A stretch of DNA of 64,000 bases from Acetobacter sicerae (GTDB lineage: Bacteria > Pseudomonadota > Alphaproteobacteria > Acetobacterales > Acetobacteraceae), in the NCBI RefSeq assembly GCF_011516765.1, contig NZ_JAAABN010000001.1:248001-312000 (forward strand), given 5' to 3'. Within the stretch, counting starts at the first letter, position 1. Each line of letters starts with the position of its first letter. Below are positions 46,349 through 56,063 of the stretch, in pieces. Below the pieces are notes generated by a model, which made no database searches, had not been told where the DNA came from, and was given only the letters and a program-made list of their open reading frames with translations. The position numbers and the translations under genes are program-made.

Positions 46349-48295
46349 TCAGGCAGACTGTTTTACGCGCATGTACCATTCAACGAGCCGGCGGACCTGT
46401 CGTTCCGTATAGCCGCGTTCCATCATGCGTTCGACGAACTCGTCATGTTTGCGCTCAGTTTCGCCATCTTTCTTGGAACCGAAGCTGATGACCGGCAGAA
46501 GATCTTCCACCTGACTGAACATCCGCTTCTCGATCACGTCGCGGATCTTCTCGTAGGATGTCCAGGACGGATTGCGCCCCCCATTCGACGCTCGTGAACG
46601 CAGGGCGAATTTCACCACTTCGTTCCGGAAGTCCTTCGGGTTTGCGATACCAGCCGGTTTTTCAATCTTTGTCAGTTCGGCGTTCAGAAGATCACGATTG
46701 AGCATCTGCCCGGTGTCAGGATCCTTGAAGTCCTGATCCTCGATCCAGGCATCCGCATAATCAAGGTACCGATCGAACAGATTCTGCCCGTAGTCACTGT
46801 AACTTTCCAGATAGGCTTTCTGGATTTCGTTGCCGAGGAATTCCGCATACCGGCCCGCCAGTTCGGATTTCAGAACCGCGAGATAGTTTGCCTCCACTTC
46901 CGCCGGGAACTGTTCCCGTCTGACCGCATGCTCAAGCACATACATCAGATGGACCGGATCGGCCGAAATTTCCGTAGAGTCATGGTTGAAGGTCGCAGAG
47001 AGCACCTTGTAGGCGAAACGTGTGGAAATGCCGTCCATGCCCTCATCAACACCAGCCGCATCCCGATATTCCTGCATGGTGCGGGCCTTGGGGTCGGTCT
47101 CACGGATGTTCTCGCCGTCATACACCCGCAGTTTCGCATACTGCGTTGAATTGGGATGCGTTTTCAGCCGCGAGAGCACCGCAAACCGCGCGAGCATGTC
47201 GAGTGTGTTGGGAGCCAGCGGCGCTTCCTTGAGTGCGGATGTCTCCACCAGCTTCTCATAAATCTTCGCTTCTTCCGTCACGCGCAGGCAGTAAGGCACC
47301 TTGATGACGCAGACACGGTCAAGGAACGCCTCATTCGTGCGGTTGTTGCGGAAACTCTGCCACTCAGCCTCGTTGGAGTGCGCCAGAATCACACCGGTGA
47401 ACGGGATGGAGCCGATATTTTCCGTGCCGACATAATTGCCCTCCTGCGTCGCCGTCAGCAGTGGATGCAACATCTTGATCGGCGCCTTGAACATTTCGAC
47501 AAATTCGAGAATGCCCTGATTGGCGCGGTTCAGGCCGCCAGAGAAGCTGTAAGCGTCCGGGTCGTTCTGGCTGTAATGTTCAAGCTGCCGGATATCGACC
47601 TTTCCGACGAGAGCCGAGACATCCTGATTGTTGTCATCACCCGGCTCGGTCTTGGCTATGGCGATCTGACGCAGCTTGGACGGGTTCAGCTTGGCCACGC
47701 TGAAGCGCGAAATGTCGCCATCGAATTCATCCAGCCGCTTGAGCGCCCACGGACTGGCGATGCCCGTCAGAACACGTCGCGGGATGCCATAATCTCGCTC
47801 CAGCGCCTCACTCATGCTGAACGGATCGAACAGACCCAGCGGGCTTTCAAAGACGGGGCTGAGATGCCTGCCCGCTTTGAGCACATAGATCGGCTCGTGC
47901 TCCATCAGGGTCTTGAGGCGCTCGCCGAGCGAGGATTTACCGCCGCCAACCGGACCAAGCAGGTAGAGAATCTGTTTCCGCTCTTCCAGCCCCTGCGCGG
48001 CATGGCGGAAGAAGCCGACGATCTGCTCGATCGTCTCCTCCATGCCGTAAAAATCCTTGAAGGCCGGATAGATGCGGAGTGTGCGGTTCATGAAGATGCG
48101 CGACTGGCGCGGATCACGGGAGGTATCGACCATCACCGGCTCACCGATCGCTTTCAGCATACGCTCCGCCGCGCTGGCGTAGCAGGATGGATCAGTTCGG
48201 CAGGCTTCGAGATATTCCGCAAGGCTCATTTCAGTCTCGCGGTGCCGGTCTCGCATCGCGGTTGCCAGGGAAAAAACGTCAGAGACAGAAGCCAT
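46349..48295 (-). CDS. prkA: PrkA-family serine protein kinase / AAA+ protein (YeaG)
   Basis: 648 residues (E. coli YeaG 644). The N-terminal AAA+ domain has Walker A GPVGGGKS at 114-121 and the family block RIYPAFKDFYGMEETIEQIVGFFRHAAQGLEERKQILYLLGP. The C-terminal part (about 420-648) is the PrkA domain with GRNPSWTSYEKIRDVIEKRMFSQVEDLLPVISFG. It controls stress and nutrient adaptation in other bacteria. First gene of the operon, with GGAGAG before the ATG. Confidence 0.93.
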   Translation of the reverse strand: MASVSDVFSLATAMRDRHRETEMSLAEYLEACRTDPSCYASAAERMLKAIGEPVMVDTSRDPRQSRIFMNRTLRIYPAFKDFYGMEETIEQIVGFFRHAAQGLEERKQILYLLGPVGGGKSSLGERLKTLMEHEPIYVLKAGRHLSPVFESPLGLFDPFSMSEALERDYGIPRRVLTGIASPWALKRLDEFDGDISRFSVAKLNPSKLRQIAIAKTEPGDDNNQDVSALVGKVDIRQLEHYSQNDPDAYSFSGGLNRANQGILEFVEMFKAPIKMLHPLLTATQEGNYVGTENIGSIPFTGVILAHSNEAEWQSFRNNRTNEAFLDRVCVIKVPYCLRVTEEAKIYEKLVETSALKEAPLAPNTLDMLARFAVLSRLKTHPNSTQYAKLRVYDGENIRETDPKARTMQEYRDAAGVDEGMDGISTRFAYKVLSATFNHDSTEISADPVHLMYVLEHAVRREQFPAEVEANYLAVLKSELAGRYAEFLGNEIQKAYLESYSDYGQNLFDRYLDYADAWIEDQDFKDPDTGQMLNRDLLNAELTKIEKPAGIANPKDFRNEVVKFALRSRASNGGRNPSWTSYEKIRDVIEKRMFSQVEDLLPVISFGSKKDGETERKHDEFVERMMERGYTERQVRRLVEWYMRVKQSA

Positions 48296-48782
48296 CAGTA
48301 CCGCTCTCCGGAAATGTCAGAAATCAGAGTCAGAAATGTTACGCGATAGAAGAAAACCTTTCGGACATCGGGCTGCCCCCCCTTTGTAATCGCCTGTTCA
48401 GCCTGCTTGTCCCATTGCAGCATCGCAATGAAAAGAGAGTGAACAAACGTGTGAGACACCACGGAATCGGAAATCAGGACTTGTCATTTTGTCCAAAAAA
48501 AGGCAGAAGACGCGGTCCTGTCCGGTTCACAGAACCACGCTATCGAACCGACGACGATATTTTCAAGAGAAATCGCTATTCTTTCCATCGCAGGTAGCGG
48601 GATACGCTCAACATGCGATGAATTTTTCGTTTCAAATCAGAGAATTAAAAAAGATCTGACGAATTCATGAGGAACGCGTCACATCCATGTGCCGCACAGA
48701 CGACCTGCCCGTTCCGCAAAGCCACAAAAGCCCGTCTGTCGCGGTTTTCCCTTGATGAATACCACGAATCTCACGATTCGGA
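48296..48782. other. Intergenic region upstream of prkA
   Basis: 487 bp between prkA (its 5' leader, minus strand) and the end of the MBL hydrolase gene. It contains a run of seven C at 48376-48382 and is otherwise unremarkable; no hairpin of note and no promoter pair I trust. No coding sequence is recognised. Confidence 0.4.
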
Positions 48783-49601
48783 TCAGGAGGCGATCAACCC
48801 CGGCGCCGTGAAGGTCAGTCCGTCAAAAGCAGCCTCAACTCCCACGGGAAGCGTCTTAGCCAGGGTCGCCCAGTCCATGAACGGCCCAAGATGCGTGAGA
48901 ATTGTACGGCGGGGCTGAATGCGCTCACGCCATTCCAGAACCCGACCCAGCCAGGCATGAGCTGAATGAGGCTTTATCTGGAGGCAATCAATCATCCAGG
49001 TATCGACGCCCTCCAGCAGGGAGAGGACTTCATCGGTCAGGGATACAACGTCCGTGCAATAGGCAAAGCCTCCGCAGCGAAAGCCGAGGGAATTGAGTTT
49101 CCCATGATCCTGCTCGAAAACATCAAGAAGCAGACCGACGATCTCCTGTCGTTCTCCCCCCTTGATGAAACGGGGCTCTACACCGGGGCGAAACGCATCC
49201 TTCGGCGTCCACGGACGAAACGCATAGTCAAAGCGTCCATGAATCTCTGAGAGAGTCGTCTCGGTGCCGAAAATCTCGATCGGCCGTTCAAGCGCCCAGT
49301 TGAAGGGCCGGACATCATCCAGACCGGCGATATGATCGGCATGGGCATGCGTGTAGAAAATCGCATCGGCATAGGGAATGCCGTTTGCAATCAGCTGATT
49401 GCGCATATCCGGCCCGGTATCCACGAGAAGACGACGCTTGTCCGGAGCCTGCACCACAATGGACGCGCGTGTCCGGCGGTTGCGGGGCTCATTCGGGTCA
49501 CACTCGCCCCATGCGCCACGCCCGTCGGCTCCACCGATAAGCGGCACGCCGGAAGAGCCGCCACAACCAAGAACGGTGATGGTGAGCGTGGTGTCAGTCA
49601 C
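48783..49601 (-). CDS. MBL-fold metallohydrolase (PhnP/RNase Z-like)
   Basis: 272 residues. THAHADH at 84-90 is the metal motif. LGCGGSSGVPLIGG, RRTRASIVVQ and LLVDTGPDMRNQL are typical of the PhnP-like branch, which cleaves cyclic phosphodiesters. Start is GTG 49601 with GGGAAAG upstream. It ends the minus-strand run mltB to MBL, a common alphaproteobacterial arrangement after tatD. Exact substrate unknown. Confidence 0.88.
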   Translation of the reverse strand: MTDTTLTITVLGCGGSSGVPLIGGADGRGAWGECDPNEPRNRRTRASIVVQAPDKRRLLVDTGPDMRNQLIANGIPYADAIFYTHAHADHIAGLDDVRPFNWALERPIEIFGTETTLSEIHGRFDYAFRPWTPKDAFRPGVEPRFIKGGERQEIVGLLLDVFEQDHGKLNSLGFRCGGFAYCTDVVSLTDEVLSLLEGVDTWMIDCLQIKPHSAHAWLGRVLEWRERIQPRRTILTHLGPFMDWATLAKTLPVGVEAAFDGLTFTAPGLIAS

Positions 49602-49630
49602 GATTGGTCTTTCCCGTATTGAATGGCTGT

Positions 49631-50422
49631 TCAGTGTGCGCGGCTAAACAGGCGGCGGAAATTGGCTGTGGTCGCCTCAATGAAGGCCTGCTCCTCCATT
49701 CCTCTTGCCTGCGCGACCACCGCAGCGGTGTAAGCCGTATAACCCGGCTCATTTCGCTTGCCGCGACGCGGAACGGGCGCAAGGAACGGAGAATCGGTTT
49801 CGACAAAAATGCGATCCAGCGGCACACCGGCAGCGATATCACGCAATTCCTGACACTTCGGAAACGTCACGATCCCCGAGAAGCTGAGATAGCCCCCCAG
49901 TTCCAGAGCCGTCTTCGCCAGTTCCGGACCGGACGCGAAGCAGTGCAGCAGAAACGGAAAAGCACCCCGCGTTTCCGTTTCTGCCCGCAGGATCGACGCC
50001 ATATCCTCATCAGCCTGACGGGTATGGATGGCCAGCGGCAGACCGGTCAGACGCGCCGCATGGACATGCTCACGAAAGCTCGCCTGCTGTGTCGGTCGCA
50101 CTTCTTCCGCGCCGTGGAAGTAGTCCAGACCGCTCTCACCGATCGCCACGACTTCCGGATCTTCCGCCAGTTTCACGATGGCGGCGGCATCCATCGGCGC
50201 TTCTTCCATCACGTGATCCGGGTGCGTGCCAATGGCGCACCAGATCGACAGATCCGGCCTGCTGTAGCGGGTCAGGGCCTTCTGCTCGGACTGCCGCGAG
50301 AGCCGCGTGCCGATGGTGACCATGCCCTCCAGACCGAACTCTTTGGCCCGGTCCAGCAGGCCCGGCATTTCCTCTTCCGAGAAATGGTCGAGATGGCAGT
50401 GCGTGTCGATCAGGCCGGTCAT
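49631..50422 (-). CDS. TatD-family hydrolase
   Basis: 263 residues, TIM-barrel amidohydrolase. DTHCHLDHF (His8, His10), GESGLDYFH, HCFASG and FVETDSPFLAPVPRRGKRNEP are the metal-site and signature blocks. Members are 3'-5' DNases or act in DNA repair and D-Tyr deacylation; here the role is not specified. It overlaps metG by 4 bp (ATGA). Confidence 0.92.
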   Translation of the reverse strand: MTGLIDTHCHLDHFSEEEMPGLLDRAKEFGLEGMVTIGTRLSRQSEQKALTRYSRPDLSIWCAIGTHPDHVMEEAPMDAAAIVKLAEDPEVVAIGESGLDYFHGAEEVRPTQQASFREHVHAARLTGLPLAIHTRQADEDMASILRAETETRGAFPFLLHCFASGPELAKTALELGGYLSFSGIVTFPKCQELRDIAAGVPLDRIFVETDSPFLAPVPRRGKRNEPGYTAYTAAVVAQARGMEEQAFIEATTANFRRLFSRAH

Positions 50423-51966
50423 TTTGTCTCACCAGCTTCCGGTTCGACGTAACGGGGGAAAATCCCTTCCGGCTTCGGCAACGGACGCCCGGCGGGAAGT
50501 GGCATTTCCAGCGCGTCGAAGTCCCGTTCGCCCGGCTCGACACCAAGCTGCGTGAGCATCTTGTCCATGCTTTCGGGAATGTAAGGCTGAAGAACCGTGG
50601 CGATGGACCGCAGCGCATCAGCCAGAACACGCAGAACGTCGGCCATCCGCTCGGGATCGGTCTTCTTCAGCGCCCACGGAGCCTGATGGTCGATATAGGC
50701 GTTGCAGGCACGGATCAGTTTCCACGCTTCTTCCAGCGCGTCCGTCAGAGCCACGCGGGCGATCTGCGCCTTCATCACGTCGGGCAACACGGCGGCCTGT
50801 CCCAGCAGATGGGCGTCCGCCTCGGTGTGTTTACCCTGCGCGGGCAGGATGCCACCGCAATTGCGGGCGATCAGGGACAGCGTGCGCTGACCAAGATTGC
50901 CGAGGTCGTTGGCCAGTTCGACGTTCAGGCGATTGATGAGCGAGCGGCGCGACAGATCGCTGTCACCGCCGAACGGCACTTCACGCATCAGGAAGAAGCG
51001 GACCGGATCGACGCCGAATTCCTTCACCAGATCACGCGGGTCGATGACGTTGCCGAGCGACTTGCTCATCTTCTCGCCTTCGACCGTCCACCAGCCGTTG
51101 GAGAAAACCATGTCCGGCAGTTCGATACCGGCCGCCATCAGGAAAGCGGGCCAGTAGACCGTGTGGAAACGGGCAATATCCTTGCCAACAATATGCAGGT
51201 TCGCTGGCCAGAACTTCATGCGCGGTGCATTGGCGTCGGGATAACCGAGCGCGGTCAGATAGTTGGTCAGCGCATCGAACCACACATACATGACGTGGTC
51301 GGCATCGCCCGGAACCGGCACGCCCCACTTGAAGCTCGTGCGGCTGACGGACAGATCACGCAGCCCCTGCTTCACAAAGCTGACAATCTCGTTGCGGCGA
51401 CCGACGGGACCGATAAAGTCCGGATGTTTCTCGTACAGTTCGAGCAGACGATCTTCATAAGCCGACAGCTTGAAGAAGTAGGACGGCTCACGCATCCATT
51501 CCACCGGCGCACCGGTCGGAGCGACCTTGGTGCCGTCCGGGCGCGTGGTGATCTCGTCCTCGCTGTAGAACGCCTCGTCGCGCAGGGCGTACCAGCCTTC
51601 ATAAGCACCGAGATAGATGTCGCCGTTGGCCGCGACCTTTTCCCATACGGCCTGAGCGCCTGCGATGTGACGCGGCTCGGTGGTGCGGATGAAGTCGTCA
51701 TAGGAGACGTTCATCGCATCGGCCATGCTGCGGAAATCAGCGGAAATCCGGTCCGTGAACGCCTGCGGAGCCTCGCCCGCCATCTGCGCCGCCTGCTCGA
51801 CCTTCTGGCCGTGCTCGTCGGTGCCGGTCAGGAAAAACACCTCGTCACCGCAGAGACGGCGAAACCGGGCGACGATATCAGCGGCGATGGAGGTGTAGGC
51901 ATGGCCGATATGGGGCGCGCCGTTTACATAATAGATCGGGGTCGTGACGTAAAAACGGCCGGTCAT
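50419..51966 (-). CDS. metG: Methionine--tRNA ligase
   Basis: 515 residues. HIGH at 19-22 and KMSKS at 299-303. The zinc-knuckle cysteines of the longer bacterial MetRS are not evident and there is no C-terminal tRNA-binding dimer domain, as in the short alphaproteobacterial form. ATG 51966 has AGGA upstream and begins directly before YVTTPIYYVNG; the 18 in-frame residues further upstream are not family sequence. Coupled to tatD. Confidence 0.95.
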   Translation of the reverse strand: MTGRFYVTTPIYYVNGAPHIGHAYTSIAADIVARFRRLCGDEVFFLTGTDEHGQKVEQAAQMAGEAPQAFTDRISADFRSMADAMNVSYDDFIRTTEPRHIAGAQAVWEKVAANGDIYLGAYEGWYALRDEAFYSEDEITTRPDGTKVAPTGAPVEWMREPSYFFKLSAYEDRLLELYEKHPDFIGPVGRRNEIVSFVKQGLRDLSVSRTSFKWGVPVPGDADHVMYVWFDALTNYLTALGYPDANAPRMKFWPANLHIVGKDIARFHTVYWPAFLMAAGIELPDMVFSNGWWTVEGEKMSKSLGNVIDPRDLVKEFGVDPVRFFLMREVPFGGDSDLSRRSLINRLNVELANDLGNLGQRTLSLIARNCGGILPAQGKHTEADAHLLGQAAVLPDVMKAQIARVALTDALEEAWKLIRACNAYIDHQAPWALKKTDPERMADVLRVLADALRSIATVLQPYIPESMDKMLTQLGVEPGERDFDALEMPLPAGRPLPKPEGIFPRYVEPEAGETK

Positions 51967-52119
51967 GTCCTGCTCTTCGTTAGGTCTATCTGTCGGATCA
52001 GCTCGGGCGTAAACGCTCATTCAACGGCACGAGACACCGTGCGATCCTGACTGTGCAGCCCTATCCATATCGGATCGCCGTTCATGAAGCGACCCCCGGC
52101 AGAGGCAAATCCGTTCTGA

Positions 52120-53136
52120 TCAGTTGTGCTGCGTCTGTCCTGCGACCGTCAGCGCCTCAATGATCGCTTCCTGCTTGTCCAGATTGAAATTCTCGGTTTT
52201 CGCGCGGATTTCCGCGACCTCGCGCCACGCATCCGCCAATCGGACGCCTGTCTGTATCTCGCTTCTGGACACAGCGCGTGCTTCTTCAGCGATGGCGCTC
52301 CCCAGAAGGGTGAAGAACAGCGCAAAACTCCCCTCTCCCGCACGCGACAGGATTTCCGCAGCGTCCAGAATGCGCCCGGTGGACATGCCTCTGACAGCTT
52401 CATGCACCAGAGTGTCGATGGCTCCGCCTTTGTCGGCCAGTAGCGCTATGGCGCGGCCCGGCGATCCTTCGGCCAGCGGCACGACGCGTTCGATCTCTCC
52501 CGGCTCAGCATCCGGCACTGTGTTTCGCAGCACGGCCCGGACATCGCTTTCCCCAAGAGGCGCGACCGGCAGCTTCCTTACACGACTGCGGATGGTCGGC
52601 AGCAAGGCTCCCGGCGTGGCGCTGGTCAGGATCAGAATGGCGCGAACGGGCGGTTCTTCGAGAATCTTGAGCAGCGCATTGGCCGCGTTACGGTTCATGG
52701 CTTCGGCGGTATCGACGATGACGACCCGCCAGCCGCCTTCCGCCGCCGTGCGGTGCATGAAGGCGTTGATGGGGCGAATATCATCGGCGACGATCTCGCC
52801 ACGGAATTTCTGGCGCTTCTCGTCAAAAGCCCGTCCAACCGCCAGCAGATCGGGGTGAGAGCCCGCACTCACCAGACGTCCGGCTGATGAGTGGCCGTCC
52901 TCCGCGCCGAGCAGCCTGCGCGCCATGCGAAAAGCCAGCGGGAGTTTACCGATTCCCTCCGGGCCGGTCAGAAGCCACGCGTGGTGAAGCCTCCCCGATG
53001 CAAAAGCCTCGTCGAACGCCCGGAAGGCGGCGTCATGCCCCACAACATGCAGCGACGCCGCGCGTGCCGCATCCATCGGCGAGGCCACCGCATTGGGATC
53101 AGATTCAGCGGCCGATGTGGCGCGTCGGGCCGCCAT
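52120..53136 (-). CDS. holB: DNA polymerase III subunit delta'
   Basis: 338 residues, clamp-loader AAA+ fold. HHAWLLTGPEGIGKLPLAFRMARRLL holds a P-loop at 58-65 where the Ser/Thr is replaced by Leu, so nucleotide binding may be lost, which is usual for delta'. VVIVDTAEAMNRNAANALLKILEEPP and PTIRSRVRKL (sensor 1/SRC-like) are standard. It lies 3 bp after tmk. Confidence 0.93.
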   Translation of the reverse strand: MAARRATSAAESDPNAVASPMDAARAASLHVVGHDAAFRAFDEAFASGRLHHAWLLTGPEGIGKLPLAFRMARRLLGAEDGHSSAGRLVSAGSHPDLLAVGRAFDEKRQKFRGEIVADDIRPINAFMHRTAAEGGWRVVIVDTAEAMNRNAANALLKILEEPPVRAILILTSATPGALLPTIRSRVRKLPVAPLGESDVRAVLRNTVPDAEPGEIERVVPLAEGSPGRAIALLADKGGAIDTLVHEAVRGMSTGRILDAAEILSRAGEGSFALFFTLLGSAIAEEARAVSRSEIQTGVRLADAWREVAEIRAKTENFNLDKQEAIIEALTVAGQTQHN

Positions 53137-53139
53137 ACC

Positions 53140-53814
53140 TCAGCGCTTTTCGAGAAACGTCTTGAGCAGACCGACCACCCTGTCGGTGATCGCCGGCACA
53201 TCCTCGCTTTCGGATGAAACCCGCACGAAACGCTCCGGCTCCTTATCGGCGATCTGACGGAATCCTGCCGCCAGACGGGCGTGAAAGGCGCGATCCGCGC
53301 TTTCATACCGATCAAGCGGGGCTCCCTGCCCGGCGGCGGCGGCGGCACGCGCCGTAATGCGACGATGGCCTGTCTCCAGACCAACCTCGAACAGCACGGT
53401 AAGGTCCGGCGTCAGGCCGACAATATCCCGCAGGGAGCGGATCATCGCAATCAGGGCCGGATCTCCCTCTCCGCGGCCATAACCCTGATAGGCCATGGTG
53501 GAATCAAAGAAGCGATCACACAGAACGATCTTTCCGGCCTCCATGGCGGGACGGATGACCTGATCGACATGATCGCAGCGGGCCGCGAAGTGGGTCATGA
53601 TCTCAGCCCGCGCCGAAAGATCATGCTTCCCGAAGAGCAGCAGTTCCCGCAGGGCTTCCGCTCCCGGAGAACCGCCCGGCTCGCGCGTCGCCACAACCTC
53701 GTAGCCGAGCGCTTCCAGACGAGGCGCCACCGCCCGGAGCTGAGTCGATTTACCGGCGCCTTCTCCTCCTTCAAAGGTGATGAAGGCGCCGGGTCTTTTA
53801 GCTGCAACGCTCAC
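53140..53814 (-). CDS. tmk: Thymidylate kinase
   Basis: 224 residues. It phosphorylates dTMP to dTDP. ITFEGGEGAGKSTQ (P-loop 16-24), REPGGSPGAEALRELLL (DRE-type block as REP) and the LID region are present. Start is GTG 53814 and the gap to the dacC stop is 4 bp. Confidence 0.95.
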   Translation of the reverse strand: MSVAAKRPGAFITFEGGEGAGKSTQLRAVAPRLEALGYEVVATREPGGSPGAEALRELLLFGKHDLSARAEIMTHFAARCDHVDQVIRPAMEAGKIVLCDRFFDSTMAYQGYGRGEGDPALIAMIRSLRDIVGLTPDLTVLFEVGLETGHRRITARAAAAAGQGAPLDRYESADRAFHARLAAGFRQIADKEPERFVRVSSESEDVPAITDRVVGLLKTFLEKR

Positions 53815-53818
53815 CGTA

Positions 53819-55144
53819 TCAGTGACGCTTCATGCCAAGACGGGCGGCGATGCGTCCACCAAAGCCAAGTTTGGCCACGCTGGTACCGGCCTCCACTGGA
53901 ACAGTGATGACGGTGCCCTGCGGAGCTGGCGCAGCGGGAGGCACCGGCGCTCCTGCAACGGGAGCCGGAGGAACCAGCGCCGTCTGGCTGGTCGGAAGTG
54001 TGATGGTCAGCTGGCCCAGTGACTGCCCCGCCGTGACCGGCGCCGTAACAGGCGAGAGGTAGTCCACGGAAATATGCACGCGGGACTGCCAGCCATGTGG
54101 CAGCAGGAATGTCACGTCACGGGACGCTACGACGGGAACAGTCGCATCCTGCCCCATCCACACCGGAGCCTGATCCAGCACCTGCCCTTTGCGTGCAATG
54201 ACAGCCAGCTCGAAATTGGCGAAGGCCCAGCCAAGCAGACGCTCGCCTTCGTGCGCGCGGATGTTGGTGCTCGCCATGCCGTTGATCGCCATGACCACGC
54301 GGCGCCCTTCCCGCTTGGAGGAAGCGCAGAGACCGAACCCGCCTGCATCGGTGTGACCGGTCTTCAGTCCGTCAGCAAGCCCCTTGTCGACCAGAACGTT
54401 ACGGTTGCCCTGATTGATCTTGTTGAAGGCGAACGAGGTCTCGGAGAAGAAGTGATAGTACTGCGGGAAATCGCGGATAAGATGGGTCGCGATGGTGCAG
54501 ACATCCCGCGCCGACATGTAATGGCCTTCAGCGGGCCAGCCGGTCGTGTTCATGAAGTGGGAATTGGTCATGCCCAGCTTGGCGGCCGTGTCGTTCATCA
54601 GGGCGACAAACTGCTCTTCGGACCCGGAAACGCCTTCCGCCAGCACGATGCAGGCATCGTTGCCGGACTGGATCAGCATGCCCTGTATCAGGTCCTGCAC
54701 CGGGATGCTCTCGCCCAGCGGCACGAACATCTTCGAGCCCTGCATGCGCCACGCCTTTTCGCTGACAGGCAGCGTCTGGTCCAGCTTGAGGCGTCCTGCA
54801 TTGAGCATGCCGAACACGACATAGGCCGTCATCATCTTGGTGAGAGAGGATGGCGGCATGTGTTCGTCGGCGGCTTTCTCCAGCAGCACCTGTCCGCTGT
54901 CGAAATCGGTGATGCAGGCCCAGCGGGCGACCGTGTCCACGGGACCGATCGGCGTCATGGCAGGCGTCGAATCAACAGCCGGCGCCACGGACTGGACGGA
55001 AGAGGCTGCTTTTCCACCATGCCGGGAAGCATGACGGGGCTTTGCCGCGAATGCCGTGCCTGACAGGCCGACACCATTCAAAAGGCCGGCGCCACCGGTG
55101 ATGGCGGCCGCGCCGCTGGCGAGAAGTATCCGACGGGTCTGCAC
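53819..55144 (-). CDS. D-alanyl-D-alanine carboxypeptidase (DacC/PBP5 family)
   Basis: 441 residues from GTG 55144. Serine-type S11: PPSSLTK (SxxK, Ser100 in this numbering), SGNDACIVLAEG (SxN) and DGLKTGHTDAGG (KTG). The N-terminus MQTRRILLASGAAAITGGAGL has a twin-arginine-like start, so Tat export is possible, and the mature part begins near AFAAKP. It trims the terminal D-Ala from peptidoglycan side chains. The GTG has AGGA 8-9 nt upstream, overlapping the rlpA stop; TTG at 55168 gives a longer form. Confidence 0.9.
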   Translation of the reverse strand: MQTRRILLASGAAAITGGAGLLNGVGLSGTAFAAKPRHASRHGGKAASSVQSVAPAVDSTPAMTPIGPVDTVARWACITDFDSGQVLLEKAADEHMPPSSLTKMMTAYVVFGMLNAGRLKLDQTLPVSEKAWRMQGSKMFVPLGESIPVQDLIQGMLIQSGNDACIVLAEGVSGSEEQFVALMNDTAAKLGMTNSHFMNTTGWPAEGHYMSARDVCTIATHLIRDFPQYYHFFSETSFAFNKINQGNRNVLVDKGLADGLKTGHTDAGGFGLCASSKREGRRVVMAINGMASTNIRAHEGERLLGWAFANFELAVIARKGQVLDQAPVWMGQDATVPVVASRDVTFLLPHGWQSRVHISVDYLSPVTAPVTAGQSLGQLTITLPTSQTALVPPAPVAGAPVPPAAPAPQGTVITVPVEAGTSVAKLGFGGRIAARLGMKRH

Positions 55145-55154
55145 GTTCCCAATC

Positions 55155-56063
55155 CTATTCGACGACAATGTGGGCCCCCGTTAACCCGAGGGCCAATGCG
55201 TGGTCCAGCGCTGCGTCTGCGTCAGCAACACCGGAAAATGGTCCGACACGTACGACCCAGCCGGGACCGTTATTGTCAGAGGCGTAACTCACCGTTCCTC
55301 CGGCGCGTGACGCTTCTATCGCCGCATAGGACCGCTGTGTAAATCGTCCGACTTCAATCCAGAGACTTCCCGGGGTCGCCCAGCCTTGTGTGTAAACGAC
55401 AGGAAGGGACGGCAGAGAGGCGGGCTGCACCTGTTGCGAGCCGGACTGCAGCTGGTCGGTCGAGGCCATTTTCTGCGTGACTGCCGCGTCCAGCGATTCG
55501 GTCTGCACGGTGCCGACTGGTGCGGCCTTCATATCCAGCAGAGGACCACCCGGCAGCGTTTCGGCGAAGATCCGGCTCGGCAACTCGTTCTCGATCACTT
55601 CGACACGGGCAGGTTCGCCCCCCATCCCAAGCGCCGCCGCTGCCTGCGGCGTCAGAGAAATCAGTCTGCCACGTTGTTTCGGTCCCCTGTCGTTCAGGCG
55701 GACCTCGATCTGCCGACCATTATCCAGATTGCGCACAGTCACCTGCACCGGCAACTGAAGGGTCGGATGAGACCCCGTCATCGCCTTTGGATCATAAATC
55801 TCGCCGTCCGCCGTGATGTGGGGAGATGTATCAGCATCCACCACAGCCAGACCACTCTCCCGCCAGGCGAATTCCTGCCGTGGATAACGCCAGACACCAT
55901 CCTGATTGTAGGCGGCCCCGACTTCGTAATGGATGTGGGCGGACGGCAGAGGGGGAGCGGGCTTATGGCAGGCCGCCAGAAGAATCACTGTTCCGGGAAC
56001 GAGCCACCGGGCGACCGACCAACTTACCGACCGACTTCTGGCGCGGCGGACCGGAAGCTTCAT
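55155..56063 (-). CDS. rlpA: RlpA-family septal lipoprotein
   Basis: 302 residues. The signal peptide ends in ILLAAC (lipoprotein). A double-psi beta-barrel (about 95-160, YDPKAMTGSHPTLQLPVQVTVRNLDNGRQIEVRLNDRGP) matches the RlpA lytic transglycosylase domain, and the C-terminal SPOR domain (about 230-302) binds denuded septal glycan. It acts in cell separation. The ATG overlaps the mltB stop by 4 bp. Confidence 0.92.
   Translation of the reverse strand: MKLPVRRARSRSVSWSVARWLVPGTVILLAACHKPAPPLPSAHIHYEVGAAYNQDGVWRYPRQEFAWRESGLAVVDADTSPHITADGEIYDPKAMTGSHPTLQLPVQVTVRNLDNGRQIEVRLNDRGPKQRGRLISLTPQAAAALGMGGEPARVEVIENELPSRIFAETLPGGPLLDMKAAPVGTVQTESLDAAVTQKMASTDQLQSGSQQVQPASLPSLPVVYTQGWATPGSLWIEVGRFTQRSYAAIEASRAGGTVSYASDNNGPGWVVRVGPFSGVADADAALDHALALGLTGAHIVVE

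Noticed and set aside
47156..48349. Long open frame antisense to prkA (397 codons)
   Set aside because: Overlaps a full-length conserved PrkA gene; no recognisable domain or ribosome site.
48376..48382. Run of seven C upstream of prkA as a phase-variable tract
   Set aside because: Too short and not inside a coding frame or clear promoter spacer.
50686..52050. Long open frame antisense to metG (454 codons)
   Set aside because: Shadow of methionyl-tRNA synthetase; no domain.
54074..55063. Open frame antisense to dacC
   Set aside because: Overlaps a carboxypeptidase with all three catalytic motifs; no domain of its own.
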